A stretch of 44,040 bases of DNA from Betaproteobacteria bacterium (GCA_009923315.1 RFTU01000012.1:1-44040), one strand, 5' to 3'; positions 1-8,807 are shown, counted from the stretch's first letter. Numbers and translations are program-made. Notes: generated by a model not told the origin, from the letters alone.

Positions 1-1
1 C

Positions 2-532
2 GACTTCGGCGTGGCCTTGGGCCTGCGCCTGCTGGCCCAGCGCATGCGCGAGTCCCATGGCCTGAACATCGACCTGCAACTGTTGGCCGAAGAGCGGTCC
101 GAGCACTTGCCCAAACCCGTGGCCACCGCGCTGTACCGGGTGACGCAGGAGGCGCTGAACAATGTGCGCAAGCATGCCCAGGCATCGGTGGTGCACGTGA
201 CCTTGGACCTGCGTGCACCGGATGCAGCAGAACTGGAAATCATGGACGACGGCGTGGGCTTCGAGGTCCTGAGCAGCGAAACCCCGGAAAGCCACGGCCT
301 GCGCGGCATGCTCGAGCGGGTGCAGGCACTGCGCGGCAGCCTGAAGATTGAATCCCAGCCGGGCGAGGGCACGGCCATTCTGGTGCGCCTGCCCATCGTG
401 CCGCCGGATACCAGCCAGACGCCCAGTGATCCGACGCCGACCCCCACCACCGCGCTCCCATCCACGGCACAAGCCCAGACCGCCGCAAGCCCCCCGGCTG
501 AGCCACCCAAGACAGGACACACCGACCGCTGA
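2..532 (+). CDS. Sensor histidine kinase, C-terminal part (HATPase), 5' truncated
   Basis: The reading frame is open from the left edge, so only the end of the gene is present (about 176 residues). What remains is the HATPase_c ATP-binding domain of a NarX/UhpB-type (HisKA_3) sensor kinase. It has an N-box (TQEALNNVRKHA), a G1 box (DDGVGF), a G2 region (HGLRGMLERV) and a closing GEGTAILVRLP strand. Such kinases autophosphorylate a histidine upstream of this domain and pass the phosphate to a LuxR-type response regulator; neither the histidine nor the partner lies in the window. After the kinase fold comes a roughly 43-residue tail rich in Pro, Thr, Ser and Ala that looks disordered. The input signal cannot be inferred. 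The domain call is firm. Confidence 0.85.
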   Translation, partial: DFGVALGLRLLAQRMRESHGLNIDLQLLAEERSEHLPKPVATALYRVTQEALNNVRKHAQASVVHVTLDLRAPDAAELEIMDDGVGFEVLSSETPESHGLRGMLERVQALRGSLKIESQPGEGTAILVRLPIVPPDTSQTPSDPTPTPTTALPSTAQAQTAASPPAEPPKTGHTDR

Positions 533-557
533 GCGGGGCTGCCTACACTGCAGTCCC

Positions 558-1628
558 ATGAGCAATTTCTGGCCTTCGGCCGGCTGGGACCGGCTGCGCA
601 TCCACGACCAGGGCCAACTGCAACCCACCGCAGCTTGGCTGGCCCGCTTTCTGGACGGCCCTGAGCTGGCACTGGTGCGGGAGTCGTGTGCGGCCGAGCG
701 CAGGCTGCACCATGCACTGGTCGAAGACCCGATGACGGTCGTGGCCGAACCGCGTCTGCAGACCCTGGCCGATGCGGATGCCGCCGACAACTACCGCGCA
801 TTCCTGGCCTTTCGAGACGCCTTGATGGCTGCGGGCAGCCTGGAGGCGTGCTACCTGCAGCAGGTCCGCAGCGCCCGCGTCAGCCTGGCGCCACCCTTCA
901 TGCAAGCCATGGCACAGGCCATCGTGCGGCACGTGCTGCGCGACGTGGACGATGCCCTAGAAGCGCGCGCCGGCGAACTGCTGTTCCGGCCGCAGCGAGT
1001 GACCACTGTGGACGGCGTGCCGCTGGCCGGTGATGCCGCAACGCTGGACCTGCTCAACGAGACGGGCGGCTTCGGTGAACTCGGTCGCCTGTTGGCACAG
1101 GCGCAGGCGCCCATCCGAGCAGCGCAGATGAAGGTGCTCACGCGCGACAACGGCGCCGACTACTGGCGCGCCGCGCAAGGTCCGCGCGAGCACGACTTCC
1201 TGCTGGACCTGCGACACGAAGTGCAGCAGGACTTGGGGCACGGCCTGCAGTTCACCATGGCCCGCGCCGACTCAGGCCTGGGCGCGCTGTGCCGGGTCCT
1301 GCAACGCTGGGTGCAGCACCTCCTCGGAGTGGAGGTGCAGATCACGCCGCTGTCGCGCATCGACGATGAGCGCTGGCGATGGCATGTGGGGCTGGACGCC
1401 GACGCCACCGCTTTGCTCAACGACCTCTACGAAGGCCGTGAGGTCGATGCCGAACGGCGCTCGCGCCTCATCAGCCTGTTCGCCCTGCGCTTCAGCGATG
1501 CGGCTCAGGCTTTGCCGGAGATGGCGGGCCGACCCGTGTATCTGGCGCTGTGCCGCACCGCCGATGGACAGGTGCGGCTCAAGCCCCAAAACCTGTTGGT
1601 CAATCTGCCGCTGGCCATGCCGGTCTGA
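558..1628 (+). CDS. DUF6352 family protein of unknown function
   Basis: This predicts a 356-residue soluble protein with no signal peptide or membrane segment. The opening residues (MSNFWPSAGWDRLRIHDQGQ) and the following LARFLDGPELALVRESCAAE block resemble the betaproteobacterial DUF6352 family as I remember it; no function is known to me. The frame stays open further upstream, but that part overlaps the kinase gene and looks like GC-driven read-through, so the ATG at 558 is preferred. It starts 25 bases after the kinase stop on the same strand, so co-transcription is possible. No convincing Shine-Dalgarno sequence precedes the ATG. That it is a real gene is likely; the family name rests on recall. 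Confidence 0.7.
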   Translation: MSNFWPSAGWDRLRIHDQGQLQPTAAWLARFLDGPELALVRESCAAERRLHHALVEDPMTVVAEPRLQTLADADAADNYRAFLAFRDALMAAGSLEACYLQQVRSARVSLAPPFMQAMAQAIVRHVLRDVDDALEARAGELLFRPQRVTTVDGVPLAGDAATLDLLNETGGFGELGRLLAQAQAPIRAAQMKVLTRDNGADYWRAAQGPREHDFLLDLRHEVQQDLGHGLQFTMARADSGLGALCRVLQRWVQHLLGVEVQITPLSRIDDERWRWHVGLDADATALLNDLYEGREVDAERRSRLISLFALRFSDAAQALPEMAGRPVYLALCRTADGQVRLKPQNLLVNLPLAMPV

Positions 1629-1693
1629 GGCCCGGCGCCCGCCGCGCGCGCCCTGGGTCCCTTCTGTCGGCTGCCCTTGTTGGCCCTCAGCCC

Positions 1694-2659
1694 TCAGCCC
1701 TCGGTGCGCGCGGGCAGCTTCGGCGCGGTCTTCAAGCTGGCCACCATCGTCACCGCCAGGATGGCCACCACCATGCCCAGCGACACCACCACCGGGATCT
1801 TCACCACATCGATCAGCAGCATCTTGGTGCCAATGAAGGCCAGGATGACCGCCAGACCGTAGCTCAGCAGGTGGAACTTGGCCGCCACCGCCGCCAGCAG
1901 AAAGTACATCGCCCGCAGACCCAGGATGGCGAAGATGTTGGAGGTCAGCACAATGAAGGGGTCGGTGGTGATGGCGAAGATGGCCGGAATGCTGTCGACC
2001 GCGAAGATCACATCGGTCAAGCCCACCAGCGCAATCACCAGGAACAGCGGCGTGGCCACGCGCTTTCCGTTCTCCACGGTGAAGAACTTCTCTTCATCGA
2101 AGCGCCGGCTGACCGGCATCACCCGGCGCAGCAGTTTGAGCGCCGGGTTGCTCTCCAGGTCGGGTTCCTTGCCGGCGGCCCACCACATCTTGATGCCCGT
2201 GAGCAGAAGGAAAGCGCCGAACACATAGAGCACCCAGTGGAACTCGCTGATCAGCCAGGAGCCCAACAGGATCATCACCGTGCGCAACACGATGGCACCC
2301 ACGATGCCGATCATCAGCACCCGCTTCTGGAACGCCGGCGGCACCGCGAAATAGGTGAAGATCATCAGGAACACGAAGATGTTGTCCACCGCCAGGCTCT
2401 TCTCGATGAGATAGCCCGTGAGGAATTCCATGCTGCGCGTGTTGGCGGTCTGCAGGCCGTGCTCTTCGTAGACGGCCCACCAGAACAGGCCGTTGAAGGC
2501 GAAGGACAACAGGACCCAGATGATCGACCAGTTCAACGCCTCCTTCACCGAGACCTCGTGCGCGCCCTGCTTCTTCAGCACCACGAAGTCGATGAACAGC
2601 GCGGCCAAGACCGACAGGATGAAAAAGGCCCACAGCCAATGAGGAGCAACGGATTGCAT
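1694..2659 (-). CDS. TerC/Alx family integral membrane protein
   Basis: This is a 321-residue protein with about eight or nine hydrophobic segments. It carries TerC-family features: acidic residues inside membrane helices (FIDFVVLKK near the N-terminus, LAVDNIFVFLMIF in the middle, ALVGLTDVIFAVDSIPAIFAI later). The family includes E. coli Alx and TerC; Alx-type members are linked to manganese export and alkaline or metal stress, so metal-ion efflux is the best guess. The ATG at 2659 is chosen. Four more in-frame codons lead back to a TTG at 2671, but neither start has a normal ribosome-binding site. Instead the leader carries an anti-Shine-Dalgarno-like stretch (see 2660-2808). The gene appears monocistronic, downstream of but separate from the sugar dehydrogenase. 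Confidence 0.85.
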   Translation of the reverse strand: MQSVAPHWLWAFFILSVLAALFIDFVVLKKQGAHEVSVKEALNWSIIWVLLSFAFNGLFWWAVYEEHGLQTANTRSMEFLTGYLIEKSLAVDNIFVFLMIFTYFAVPPAFQKRVLMIGIVGAIVLRTVMILLGSWLISEFHWVLYVFGAFLLLTGIKMWWAAGKEPDLESNPALKLLRRVMPVSRRFDEEKFFTVENGKRVATPLFLVIALVGLTDVIFAVDSIPAIFAITTDPFIVLTSNIFAILGLRAMYFLLAAVAAKFHLLSYGLAVILAFIGTKMLLIDVVKIPVVVSLGMVVAILAVTMVASLKTAPKLPARTEG

Positions 2660-2808
2660 GTGCGGTTCCAAGGAGGTGAAGGCGTGGCCAGCGCACGCCC
2701 AAACCCTCAGTGTGCAGATTCCAATACTTCGAATAAACCATCTTCTTTTTGAAGAAAATTCCGGTTTTTACGAAGTAAAGACACCTGCCGGAACCTGGTT
2801 GCTCCGCC
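2660..2808 (-). promoter_or_regulatory. Leader/promoter region of the TerC gene with anti-SD-like element
   Basis: This 149-base gap has AT-rich patches, unlike its surroundings. In the direction of the TerC gene it contains two small inverted repeats: TTTAC-TTC-GTAAA and CTTC-AAAAA-GAAG. It ends with TCACCTCCTT (complement of 2670-2679), just before the start codon. That ten-base string equals the 3' end of bacterial 16S rRNA (the anti-Shine-Dalgarno), so it could mask an SD by base pairing. Some TerC/Alx genes are preceded by yybP-ykoY manganese riboswitches. I looked for that consensus and could not recognise it here. Confidence 0.35.
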
Positions 2809-4047
2809 TCAGCGCGGCTGCACCCGCCACAGTGCGCCGTCGGGCGCATCATTGAGCAGGTACACCCAGCCATCGGGCCCGACCCGCACGTCGCGCACAC
2901 GGCCCACTTCGCCAAACAGCAAGCGCTCTTCGCGCAATACCCGTTCGCCGTCCATCACCAAGCGCACCAGGCTCTGCCCGCTCAGGCCACCCAGGAGCAG
3001 GCTGCCTTTCCATTGAGGGATGGCATTGGCGGTGTAGAAGGCCATGCCCGACACGCCGATGGAGGGGGTCCACACGTGAAGCGGCTGCTCCAGGCCTTCG
3101 CGCGCCGTGCCCTCGCCGATCTTCGTGCCCGTCACGTAGTTCACGCCATAGGTGATGATGGGCCAACCGTAGTTTCGGCCTGCGCGGATGATGTTGAGTT
3201 CATCGCCCCCCTGGGGCCCGTGCTCGTGCGTCCACAGCTCGCCCGTGCTCGGGTGCAGCGCAGCGCCCTGGATGTTGCGGTTGCCGCGGCTGAAGACCTC
3301 CGGCAATTGATCGGGCCGGCCCACAAAGGGGTTGTCGGCGGGCACCCGACCATCATCGTGCAACCGGATCACCGAGCCTGCATGATCACGCGGGGCTTGG
3401 GCGCGCGGCATCTCGCCCCGGTCGCCCAGCGTGAGGTACAGGTAGCCCTTGCCATCGAAGACGATGCGCCCGCCCAAGTGAAACCCCCGCCGGGACTTCG
3501 GGCTCATGGCGAAGAGCTTTTGCTGGTCGACCAGACGACCGTCCTTCAGGCGTGCCCGCATCAGGGCGGTGCCGTACTCCCCGTCGTCGGTAGGCGAAGG
3601 TTCCGCGTAGGCCAAGTACAACCAGCCGTTGCTGGCGTACTGCGGATGCGGCACCACATCGAAAAGACCCGCCTGGACCGCAGCCTTCACGGCTGGCACA
3701 CCTTCGATCGGCTTGGGGTCGAGCTGGAAGTCGGCGGTGATGCGGCGCAGGGTACCGCCCCGCTCGGTCACCAGCATGTCACCGTTGGGCAGCCAGGCCA
3801 GCGACCAGGCATTCTTGAGTCCGCGCACCAAGGCCGTGGCTTGCACCACCACGGCAGGCGCCGCGGTGGCGGCCACCAGGTCCTTCGAGAAGGTGGGGGT
3901 GCGCTGGTTGGCGTCGGCATGGGCAATGGGCGCCTGGGCCAGGGCGGGGCCGACGCTCAACAGTGCGGCCCACACGCAACAGGCAAGAAACGCCGTGGGG
4001 CTTGCCGGGTGGCGACGCGAGGTGAGCGTGTCTGTCGTCTGGTGCAT
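2809..4047 (-). CDS. PQQ-dependent sugar dehydrogenase (YliI/Asd type), exported
   Basis: This predicts a 412-residue beta-propeller of the soluble glucose/sorbosone dehydrogenase family. An N-terminal signal peptide (hydrophobic run FLACCVWAALLSVGPALAQ, cleaved after ALA) places it in the periplasm. Family blocks are visible: SLAWLPNGDMLVTERGG, a DVVPHPQYASNGWLYLAY blade, YLTLGDRGE, NRNIQGAALHP, ELWTHEHGPQGGDELN, RNYGWP and the closing VRVGPDGWVYLLND. Homologues oxidise aldose sugars with PQQ and pass electrons to the respiratory chain. No PQQ biosynthesis genes are in view. The ATG at 4047 gives a clean signal peptide; an upstream TTG (4110) would add 21 residues and overlap the preceding stop. 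It lies 59 bases after the gamma-glutamyltransferase gene on the same strand and could be the last gene of that operon. Confidence 0.85.
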   Translation of the reverse strand: MHQTTDTLTSRRHPASPTAFLACCVWAALLSVGPALAQAPIAHADANQRTPTFSKDLVAATAAPAVVVQATALVRGLKNAWSLAWLPNGDMLVTERGGTLRRITADFQLDPKPIEGVPAVKAAVQAGLFDVVPHPQYASNGWLYLAYAEPSPTDDGEYGTALMRARLKDGRLVDQQKLFAMSPKSRRGFHLGGRIVFDGKGYLYLTLGDRGEMPRAQAPRDHAGSVIRLHDDGRVPADNPFVGRPDQLPEVFSRGNRNIQGAALHPSTGELWTHEHGPQGGDELNIIRAGRNYGWPIITYGVNYVTGTKIGEGTAREGLEQPLHVWTPSIGVSGMAFYTANAIPQWKGSLLLGGLSGQSLVRLVMDGERVLREERLLFGEVGRVRDVRVGPDGWVYLLNDAPDGALWRVQPR

Positions 4048-4106
4048 GGTGATGAGGGTGATGAAGTCTGTAGACGGTGATGGTAGCCGTCGGCGGGTTG
4101 CGGGGT

Positions 4107-5714
4107 TCAAAACGCCGCCACCGCCCCGTTCGAACGCGGATCGAATCCACCTTCGAGCACGCCGTTGGCATGCCGCACCAGCATGCCGGCATGGCCCACA
4201 GCCTCGTCCCAGGCGCCGATGGTTTCGACTTCATGGCCCCAACGGCGCAACTGCGCCACCACCTCAGGCGACCAGCGTGATTCCAGCTTGAGCGTGTCGC
4301 TGGCGTTGCCCCAGGTGCGACCCAAGAGCCAGCGTGGGCGCGAGATGGCCTGCTGCGGGTGATCGCCAAAGTGGCGCCAACGGTTGAAGATGGTGGCCTG
4401 CGTCTGGGGCTGACCGTCGCCACCCATGGTGCCATAGACCATGAAACGGCCATCGCCGAACTGGGCCAAGGCGGCGTTGAGGGTGTGAAAGGGCTTCTTG
4501 CCCGGCTCCAACGTGTTGATGTGCTCAGGCTGGAGGCTGAAACTGCAACCTCGGTTTTGCCAATTCACGCCAGTGTCGGGGAGTACCACGCCACTGCCAA
4601 ACTCGTGGTAGATGCTCTGAATGAAGGACACGGCCACGCCATGGCGGTCGATCACGCCCATCCAGATGGTGTCGCCGGGGTCGGTGAGCCGGCCCCAGGG
4701 CAGCGCGCGTTGGGGGTCGTAGTCGGCCGCCAACTCATCCAGGAAGGCCGGCGCCAAGAGGTCTTGCGCCCGCAGTTTCATGAAGGCGCGGTCGGTGAGG
4801 TGCGCATCGCGCACCTTGAAGGCGCGCTTGGTGGCCTCCACCTGCGCATGCACGAAGGCTGCACTTTCTGCGCCCTGGCGCCAGTCCTGCACCTTGAGCA
4901 TGCGCTCCATCAGGCCCAGGATCATCAACGAGACCACCCCTTGCGAGGGCGGCACCATGTTGTGCAGGCGTGCGCCGTGGGCACTGAGCGTCAGCGGGTC
5001 CACCAGACTCGCTTGATGGGCCTTCAAGTCCTCCAGGCTCAAGGGACTGCCCACGGCCTGCAGTTCGCCGGCCATCTGATGCGCCAGCTTGCCGCGGTAG
5101 AACTCGTCGGTGCCCTTTACCGCGATGCGCTGCAGCGTGGCGGCCAGACGCGGCTGTTTGAACCATTGCCCGGGCTGGGGCACGGCGCCACCGGGCAGAA
5201 AGGTCTCGACAAAGCCCGGCGCGTGTTCGATGTCGGCGCGCTTGGCGGCCGTGAGCGCGCTTTGGCTGAGCGTGGTGGGCATGCCGGCGCTGGCCAGGTG
5301 GATGGCGTCGCCCAAGAGGCGCGACAACGGCAGCCGCCCGCCCAGGGACTGCTGCGACAGGCGATGCGCCGCGCCCCACCCACTGACGGTACCCGCCACG
5401 GTCAGCGCGGCCACGCCGCCGCGAAAAGGGATGCTGCCGGTGATCCCGCGCTGCGCATACCAGTCGCGCGTGGCGGTGCGGGCGCTGCGCCCGCTGGCGT
5501 CGATGCCCCCGGGCACGCCGTTGGGCCCTCGGATCACCCAGAAGCCATCACCGCCGATGGCGTTCATGTGCGGGTACACCACGGCGATGGTGGCCGCGGC
5601 GGCCACCATGGCCTCCAGCGCATTGCCACCTTCGCGCAACACGTCCACGGCCGACTGCGCCGCCAGAGAGTGGGGGGCCACGGCCATGCCGCGGGTACCG
5701 TAGATCGATTGCAT
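4107..5714 (-). CDS. Gamma-glutamyltransferase family protein (Ntn hydrolase)
   Basis: This is a 535-residue member of the gamma-glutamyltranspeptidase family. These proteins cleave themselves before a conserved threonine, which becomes the N-terminal nucleophile and attacks gamma-glutamyl bonds such as that of glutathione. Visible landmarks are the early GNALEAMVAAAATIAVVYPHMNAIGGDGF block, the VPPSQGVVSLMILGLMERM segment, and the cleavage region GDTIWMGVIDRHG, where the Thr after Asp is the predicted nucleophile (most GGTs have TTH there). GTMGGDGQPQ matches the usual GGSGGP-type pocket. There is no signal peptide, so it is probably cytoplasmic, as in YwrD-like branches. The ATG at 5714 has GGAG upstream; the open frame before it is a shadow. 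It lies 106 bases after dctM in the same direction, so the TRAP transporter may import its substrate. The exact substrate is unknown. Confidence 0.85.
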   Translation of the reverse strand: MQSIYGTRGMAVAPHSLAAQSAVDVLREGGNALEAMVAAAATIAVVYPHMNAIGGDGFWVIRGPNGVPGGIDASGRSARTATRDWYAQRGITGSIPFRGGVAALTVAGTVSGWGAAHRLSQQSLGGRLPLSRLLGDAIHLASAGMPTTLSQSALTAAKRADIEHAPGFVETFLPGGAVPQPGQWFKQPRLAATLQRIAVKGTDEFYRGKLAHQMAGELQAVGSPLSLEDLKAHQASLVDPLTLSAHGARLHNMVPPSQGVVSLMILGLMERMLKVQDWRQGAESAAFVHAQVEATKRAFKVRDAHLTDRAFMKLRAQDLLAPAFLDELAADYDPQRALPWGRLTDPGDTIWMGVIDRHGVAVSFIQSIYHEFGSGVVLPDTGVNWQNRGCSFSLQPEHINTLEPGKKPFHTLNAALAQFGDGRFMVYGTMGGDGQPQTQATIFNRWRHFGDHPQQAISRPRWLLGRTWGNASDTLKLESRWSPEVVAQLRRWGHEVETIGAWDEAVGHAGMLVRHANGVLEGGFDPRSNGAVAAF

Positions 5715-5820
5715 GCTCAAGGCTCCTGGATGCCCAGGCCCTCCGTCAGGCCAGGCGGCATCGGTTGTGTTCGAGGGCCGAACCCTAACCGCATGCCGAG
5801 TTTGCCGCGCAGCGGCGCGA

Positions 5821-7149
5821 TCAATCCCAACCAATCACCTTGGGCAGCCACAACGCGATTTGTGGATAGAAGAACACCAGGGCCAGGGCGATACCCTGCA
5901 GCACGATGAAGGGCACCACACCCCGATAGATGTCCTTGATCGTCACCTCCGGTGGCGCCACGCCCTTGAGGTAGAACAGCGCCCAGCCAAACGGTGGGGT
6001 CAGGAAGGAGGACTGCAGGTTCACGGTGATGAGCATGGCCAGCCACACCGGGTCTACCCCCTGTGAGAGCAGCACCGGCATGAACAGCGGCACGGCGATG
6101 TAGCTGATCTCAATCCACTCGATGAAGAACCCCAGCACGAAGATCAGGAGCATCATGAACCAGATGTCGCTGTTCACGCCACCGGGCAGCCACTCGAACA
6201 TCTTGGTGATGAGCTCTTCACCCTGTAGGCCACGGAAGGCCAGGGCGAACACCTGCGCGGCCATCAGAATGAACATCATGATGGCGGTGATCTTGGAGGT
6301 CTCCAGAGCCGTCTCCTTGAGCGTCTTGAGGCTCAGGCGACCGGCCAACAGGGTGATCAGCACCGATCCCACCGCACCCATCGAGGCCGCTTCGGTGGGT
6401 GCGGCCACGCCGCCCACAATGGCCCCCAGCACCGAGACCACCAGCAGGATGGGTGGCACCACCACCTTCCAGAAGCGCTTGAGCAGTTCACCGCGGCTGA
6501 CCAGCATCCGCTCTTGGATGGGAATGGGCGGCATCAGGCTCGGGTTCATCCAGCCGCGCACGAGCAAGTAAACGATGTACAAGCCCGCCAGCATGAGGCC
6601 CGGCATCACGGCCGCTGCAAACAGCGTACCCACCGACAGTTGCATGATGTCCGACAGCAGGATCAGGATGAGACTGGGCGGGATGATCTGACCCAAGGTA
6701 CCTGAGGCGCAAATGGCACCGCAGGCCAGGCCCTTGTCGTAGCCGCGACGGATCAGCGTCGGCAGGGTCAGCAGGCCCAGGGTGATGACGGTGGCGCCCA
6801 CGATGCCGGTGGTCGCCCCCATGAGCACACCGAACAGGATGATGCCCACACCCATGCCGCCATTCACGCCACCGGCCACCAGACCCATCACGTCCAGCAG
6901 GTCGTCCGCCAGTCGTGACTTCTCGAGCATCACGCCCATGAACACGAACAGCGGAATGGCCATCCACTGGTACCCGGCCACGATGCCATAAAAGCGTGCA
7001 GCCAGCAGGTTGAACAGGGTGTCTCCAAAACCCAGCCAGCCGAAGACAAAACCCACCACCGCCAAGGTGGTGGCCACGGGAATGCCGATCATCAGCAGCA
7101 CGAAGAAGGCTGCCAACATCATCAGCGCATAGGTTTGCAACTCAAACAC
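5821..7149 (-). CDS. dctM: TRAP transporter large permease subunit (DctM type)
   Basis: This is a 442-residue polytopic membrane protein with about 12 predicted helices, the size and profile of DctM, the ion-coupled channel subunit of TRAP transporters. Family blocks include FVFMGVMLEKSRLADDLLDVMG, GATTGIVGATVITLGLLTLPTLI and GQIIPPSLILILLSDIMQLSVG. The GTG at 7149 is chosen because AGGAG lies about eight bases upstream and the protein then starts directly at its first helix; the frame before it duplicates dctQ sequence. It overlaps the end of dctQ by eight bases, implying translational coupling. Substrates of relatives are carboxylates such as keto acids or amino-acid derivatives; the neighbour genes do not settle this. 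Confidence 0.93.
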   Translation of the reverse strand: MFELQTYALMMLAAFFVLLMIGIPVATTLAVVGFVFGWLGFGDTLFNLLAARFYGIVAGYQWMAIPLFVFMGVMLEKSRLADDLLDVMGLVAGGVNGGMGVGIILFGVLMGATTGIVGATVITLGLLTLPTLIRRGYDKGLACGAICASGTLGQIIPPSLILILLSDIMQLSVGTLFAAAVMPGLMLAGLYIVYLLVRGWMNPSLMPPIPIQERMLVSRGELLKRFWKVVVPPILLVVSVLGAIVGGVAAPTEAASMGAVGSVLITLLAGRLSLKTLKETALETSKITAIMMFILMAAQVFALAFRGLQGEELITKMFEWLPGGVNSDIWFMMLLIFVLGFFIEWIEISYIAVPLFMPVLLSQGVDPVWLAMLITVNLQSSFLTPPFGWALFYLKGVAPPEVTIKDIYRGVVPFIVLQGIALALVFFYPQIALWLPKVIGWD

Positions 7150-7639
7150 GGCTGCGCTCCTGCAAGACCCGGCGCGCCAGCGCCGCCGCGCACTGAAGCG
7201 ACACCAGGACATAGCCCAGGGGAATGAAGGCCTTGATGACCCAGCGGTAGGGGATGCCGCCGGGGTCGGGTGAGCGCTCCCCGATGCTGTAAGACTGCAT
7301 CACGTAGGGGATGGACAGCTTGATGAACAGCAGGCTGACCGCCAGCAAGAGCGCCAAAGACACCAGGTCGACGACGTACTTGCGGCGCGGGGAATAGCCG
7401 GCATAGAAGACATCCACCCGCACGTTGTCCCCGCGCTGCAGCGCATACGAGATCCCCAGGAGGATGAGCGCGGCCAGAAGGTGCCACTCCAACTCTTGCG
7501 CCCACACCGAGCCCAAGCTCATGGAATAGCGCAGCAGCACATTGGTGGCGACCAGGCCGATCATCAGCAGGGCGATCCACAGGGTGAGCTTGCCCACGCC
7601 GTCGATGAAGGTCTCCACGGCTACAACCGCGCGTTCCAT
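7142..7639 (-). CDS. dctQ: TRAP transporter small permease subunit (DctQ type)
   Basis: This is a 165-residue membrane protein with four hydrophobic helices and the DctQ hallmark blocks WIALLMIGLVATNVLLRY and WAQELEWHLLAALILLGISYALQRGDNVRVDVFY. The small TRAP subunit partners DctM and is required for uptake driven by a sodium or proton gradient. It sits between the broken substrate-binding gene (7732-8782) and dctM, in the standard P-Q-M order. The ATG at 7639 has only a weak ribosome-binding site (no clear GGAG). The family call is firm; the substrate is unknown. Confidence 0.92.
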   Translation of the reverse strand: MERAVVAVETFIDGVGKLTLWIALLMIGLVATNVLLRYSMSLGSVWAQELEWHLLAALILLGISYALQRGDNVRVDVFYAGYSPRRKYVVDLVSLALLLAVSLLFIKLSIPYVMQSYSIGERSPDPGGIPYRWVIKAFIPLGYVLVSLQCAAALARRVLQERSRV

Positions 7640-7731
7640 ACGGGGATGCTTTCGAAATCGGAATGGACGAATGCCCGGGCCCCCGGCTCAGGCGAGCGGG
7701 CCTCAGGCAGGAGCAGAAGCAAGGCGCAGCC

Positions 7732-8782
7732 TCAGCCGCGCACCTTGACGTGGTAGGCCTCTTCGCTGATCTCGCTCCAACGGTCGAACTTGGCCTTGAA
7801 GGAGAAGTAGGAGTCGTGCACCTTCTTGACCAGCGGGTCTTTGGCCACGGCTTCGGCCAGCACCTTGTCGGTTTCGGTGCGCAGGGCCTTGATCACGCCG
7901 TCGGGCAGCGGCTTGGCAACCACCTTGTGGTTCTTGATCAGGTCTTCCATCGCATCCGAATTGGCCTTCTGGCACCAGCCTTCGCTGATCACGTTGCATG
8001 CAGCAGCCGCATTGCTCACGATGGCCTGCAGATCCTTGGGAAGCTTGTCCCAGGCGGCCTTGTTGATGAGCAGTTCGCTCACCGTGGCCGACTCGTGCCA
8101 GCCGGTGGTGTAGTAGTACTTGGCCGCCTTGTGCAGACCCAGGCGCCGATCCTGGAAGGGGCCGACAAACTCGGCCGCGTCGATCACACCGCGCTCCAGT
8201 GCCGGGAAGATCTCGCCGCCTGGCAGGACCTTCACGTCCACACCCAAGGCCGCGTACACCTTGCCGGCCAGCCCGGGGATGCGCATCTTCAGGCCCTTGA
8301 AGTCGGCCACGGTGTTGATTTCCTTCTTGAACCAACCGGTCATCTGCACGCCGGTGTTGCCGCAGGGCATGGCGATCATGCCGAAGGGGGCGTAGACCTC
8401 GTTCCACAACTCTTGACCCCCGCCGTCATAGAGCCAACCGTTCATACCCTGGAAATTCATGCCGAAGGGCACAGCGGTGAAGTACTGGGCGGCAAAGGTC
8501 TTGCCCGTCCAGAAGTAGGCGTTGGCGTGGTTCATCTCGACCGTGCCCGCGCGAACGGCGTCAAACCCCTCGAAGGCCGGCACGAGCTCACCGGCGCCGA
8601 ACACCTGGATCTTCATGCGGCCACCGGACATGGCTTCCACCCGCTTGGCCAGGTCCGTGGCGCTACCCGGGCCGTCCATGTAGAAAGGCGAACCCCGTCA
8701 CGATGGACGGCGCGGCCAGCGCGGCTCCAGCGGCACCGGCCACGGCGCCTTTGGTCAACAGGACACGTCGATTGAGTTGCAT
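7732..8782 (-). pseudogene. dctP: TRAP substrate-binding protein (DctP), interrupted by frameshift and internal deletion
   Basis: The 5' part (start ATG at 8782) encodes a twin-arginine-like signal, MQLNRRVLLTKGAVAGAAGA, running through LAAPSIVTG. It then continues as GFAFLHGRPG and meets a stop at about 8663. The rest of the protein is in another frame from about 8679 and runs as a normal DctP (SATDLAKRVEAMSGGRMKIQ, YFWTGKTFAAQYFTAVPFGM, FVGPFQDRRLGL, CNVISEGWC) to 7732. About 20 residues expected after the signal (the first beta strand, usually a KWRM-type block followed by a W-P-K segment) are missing. The breakpoint lies inside an inverted repeat: GCCGTCCAT at 8671-8679 and ATGGACGGC at 8703-8711. 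This is either true loss of function or a sequencing/assembly error in a hairpin. The other TRAP subunits look intact. Confidence 0.8.
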
Positions 8783-8807
8783 GGGAAGCCCCGAAGTGGA
8801 TTGGATA

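Noticed and set aside
1550-2752. 400-codon plus-strand frame opposite TerC
   Set aside because: The composition (His/Gln/Asp/Arg-rich) is typical of the antisense of membrane-protein codons; the TerC helices on the other strand are convincing.
2660-2808. yybP-ykoY manganese riboswitch before TerC (and likewise before the Gdt1-type gene at 41044-41180)
   Set aside because: The families make it plausible, but I could not find the conserved GGGGAGUAG-type core in either leader. A covariance-model search would settle it.
2658-2855. 65-codon plus-strand ORF in the TerC leader, with an AAGGAGGTGA sequence inside
   Set aside because: The SD-like string lies within the frame, there is no domain, and the end runs antisense into the sugar dehydrogenase gene. 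I read the string as an anti-SD element of the minus-strand leader.
4359-5909. 516-codon plus-strand frame opposite gamma-glutamyltransferase
   Set aside because: Low-complexity His/Gly/Arg/Gln-rich product, no ribosome-binding site, fully antisense to a well-supported gene.
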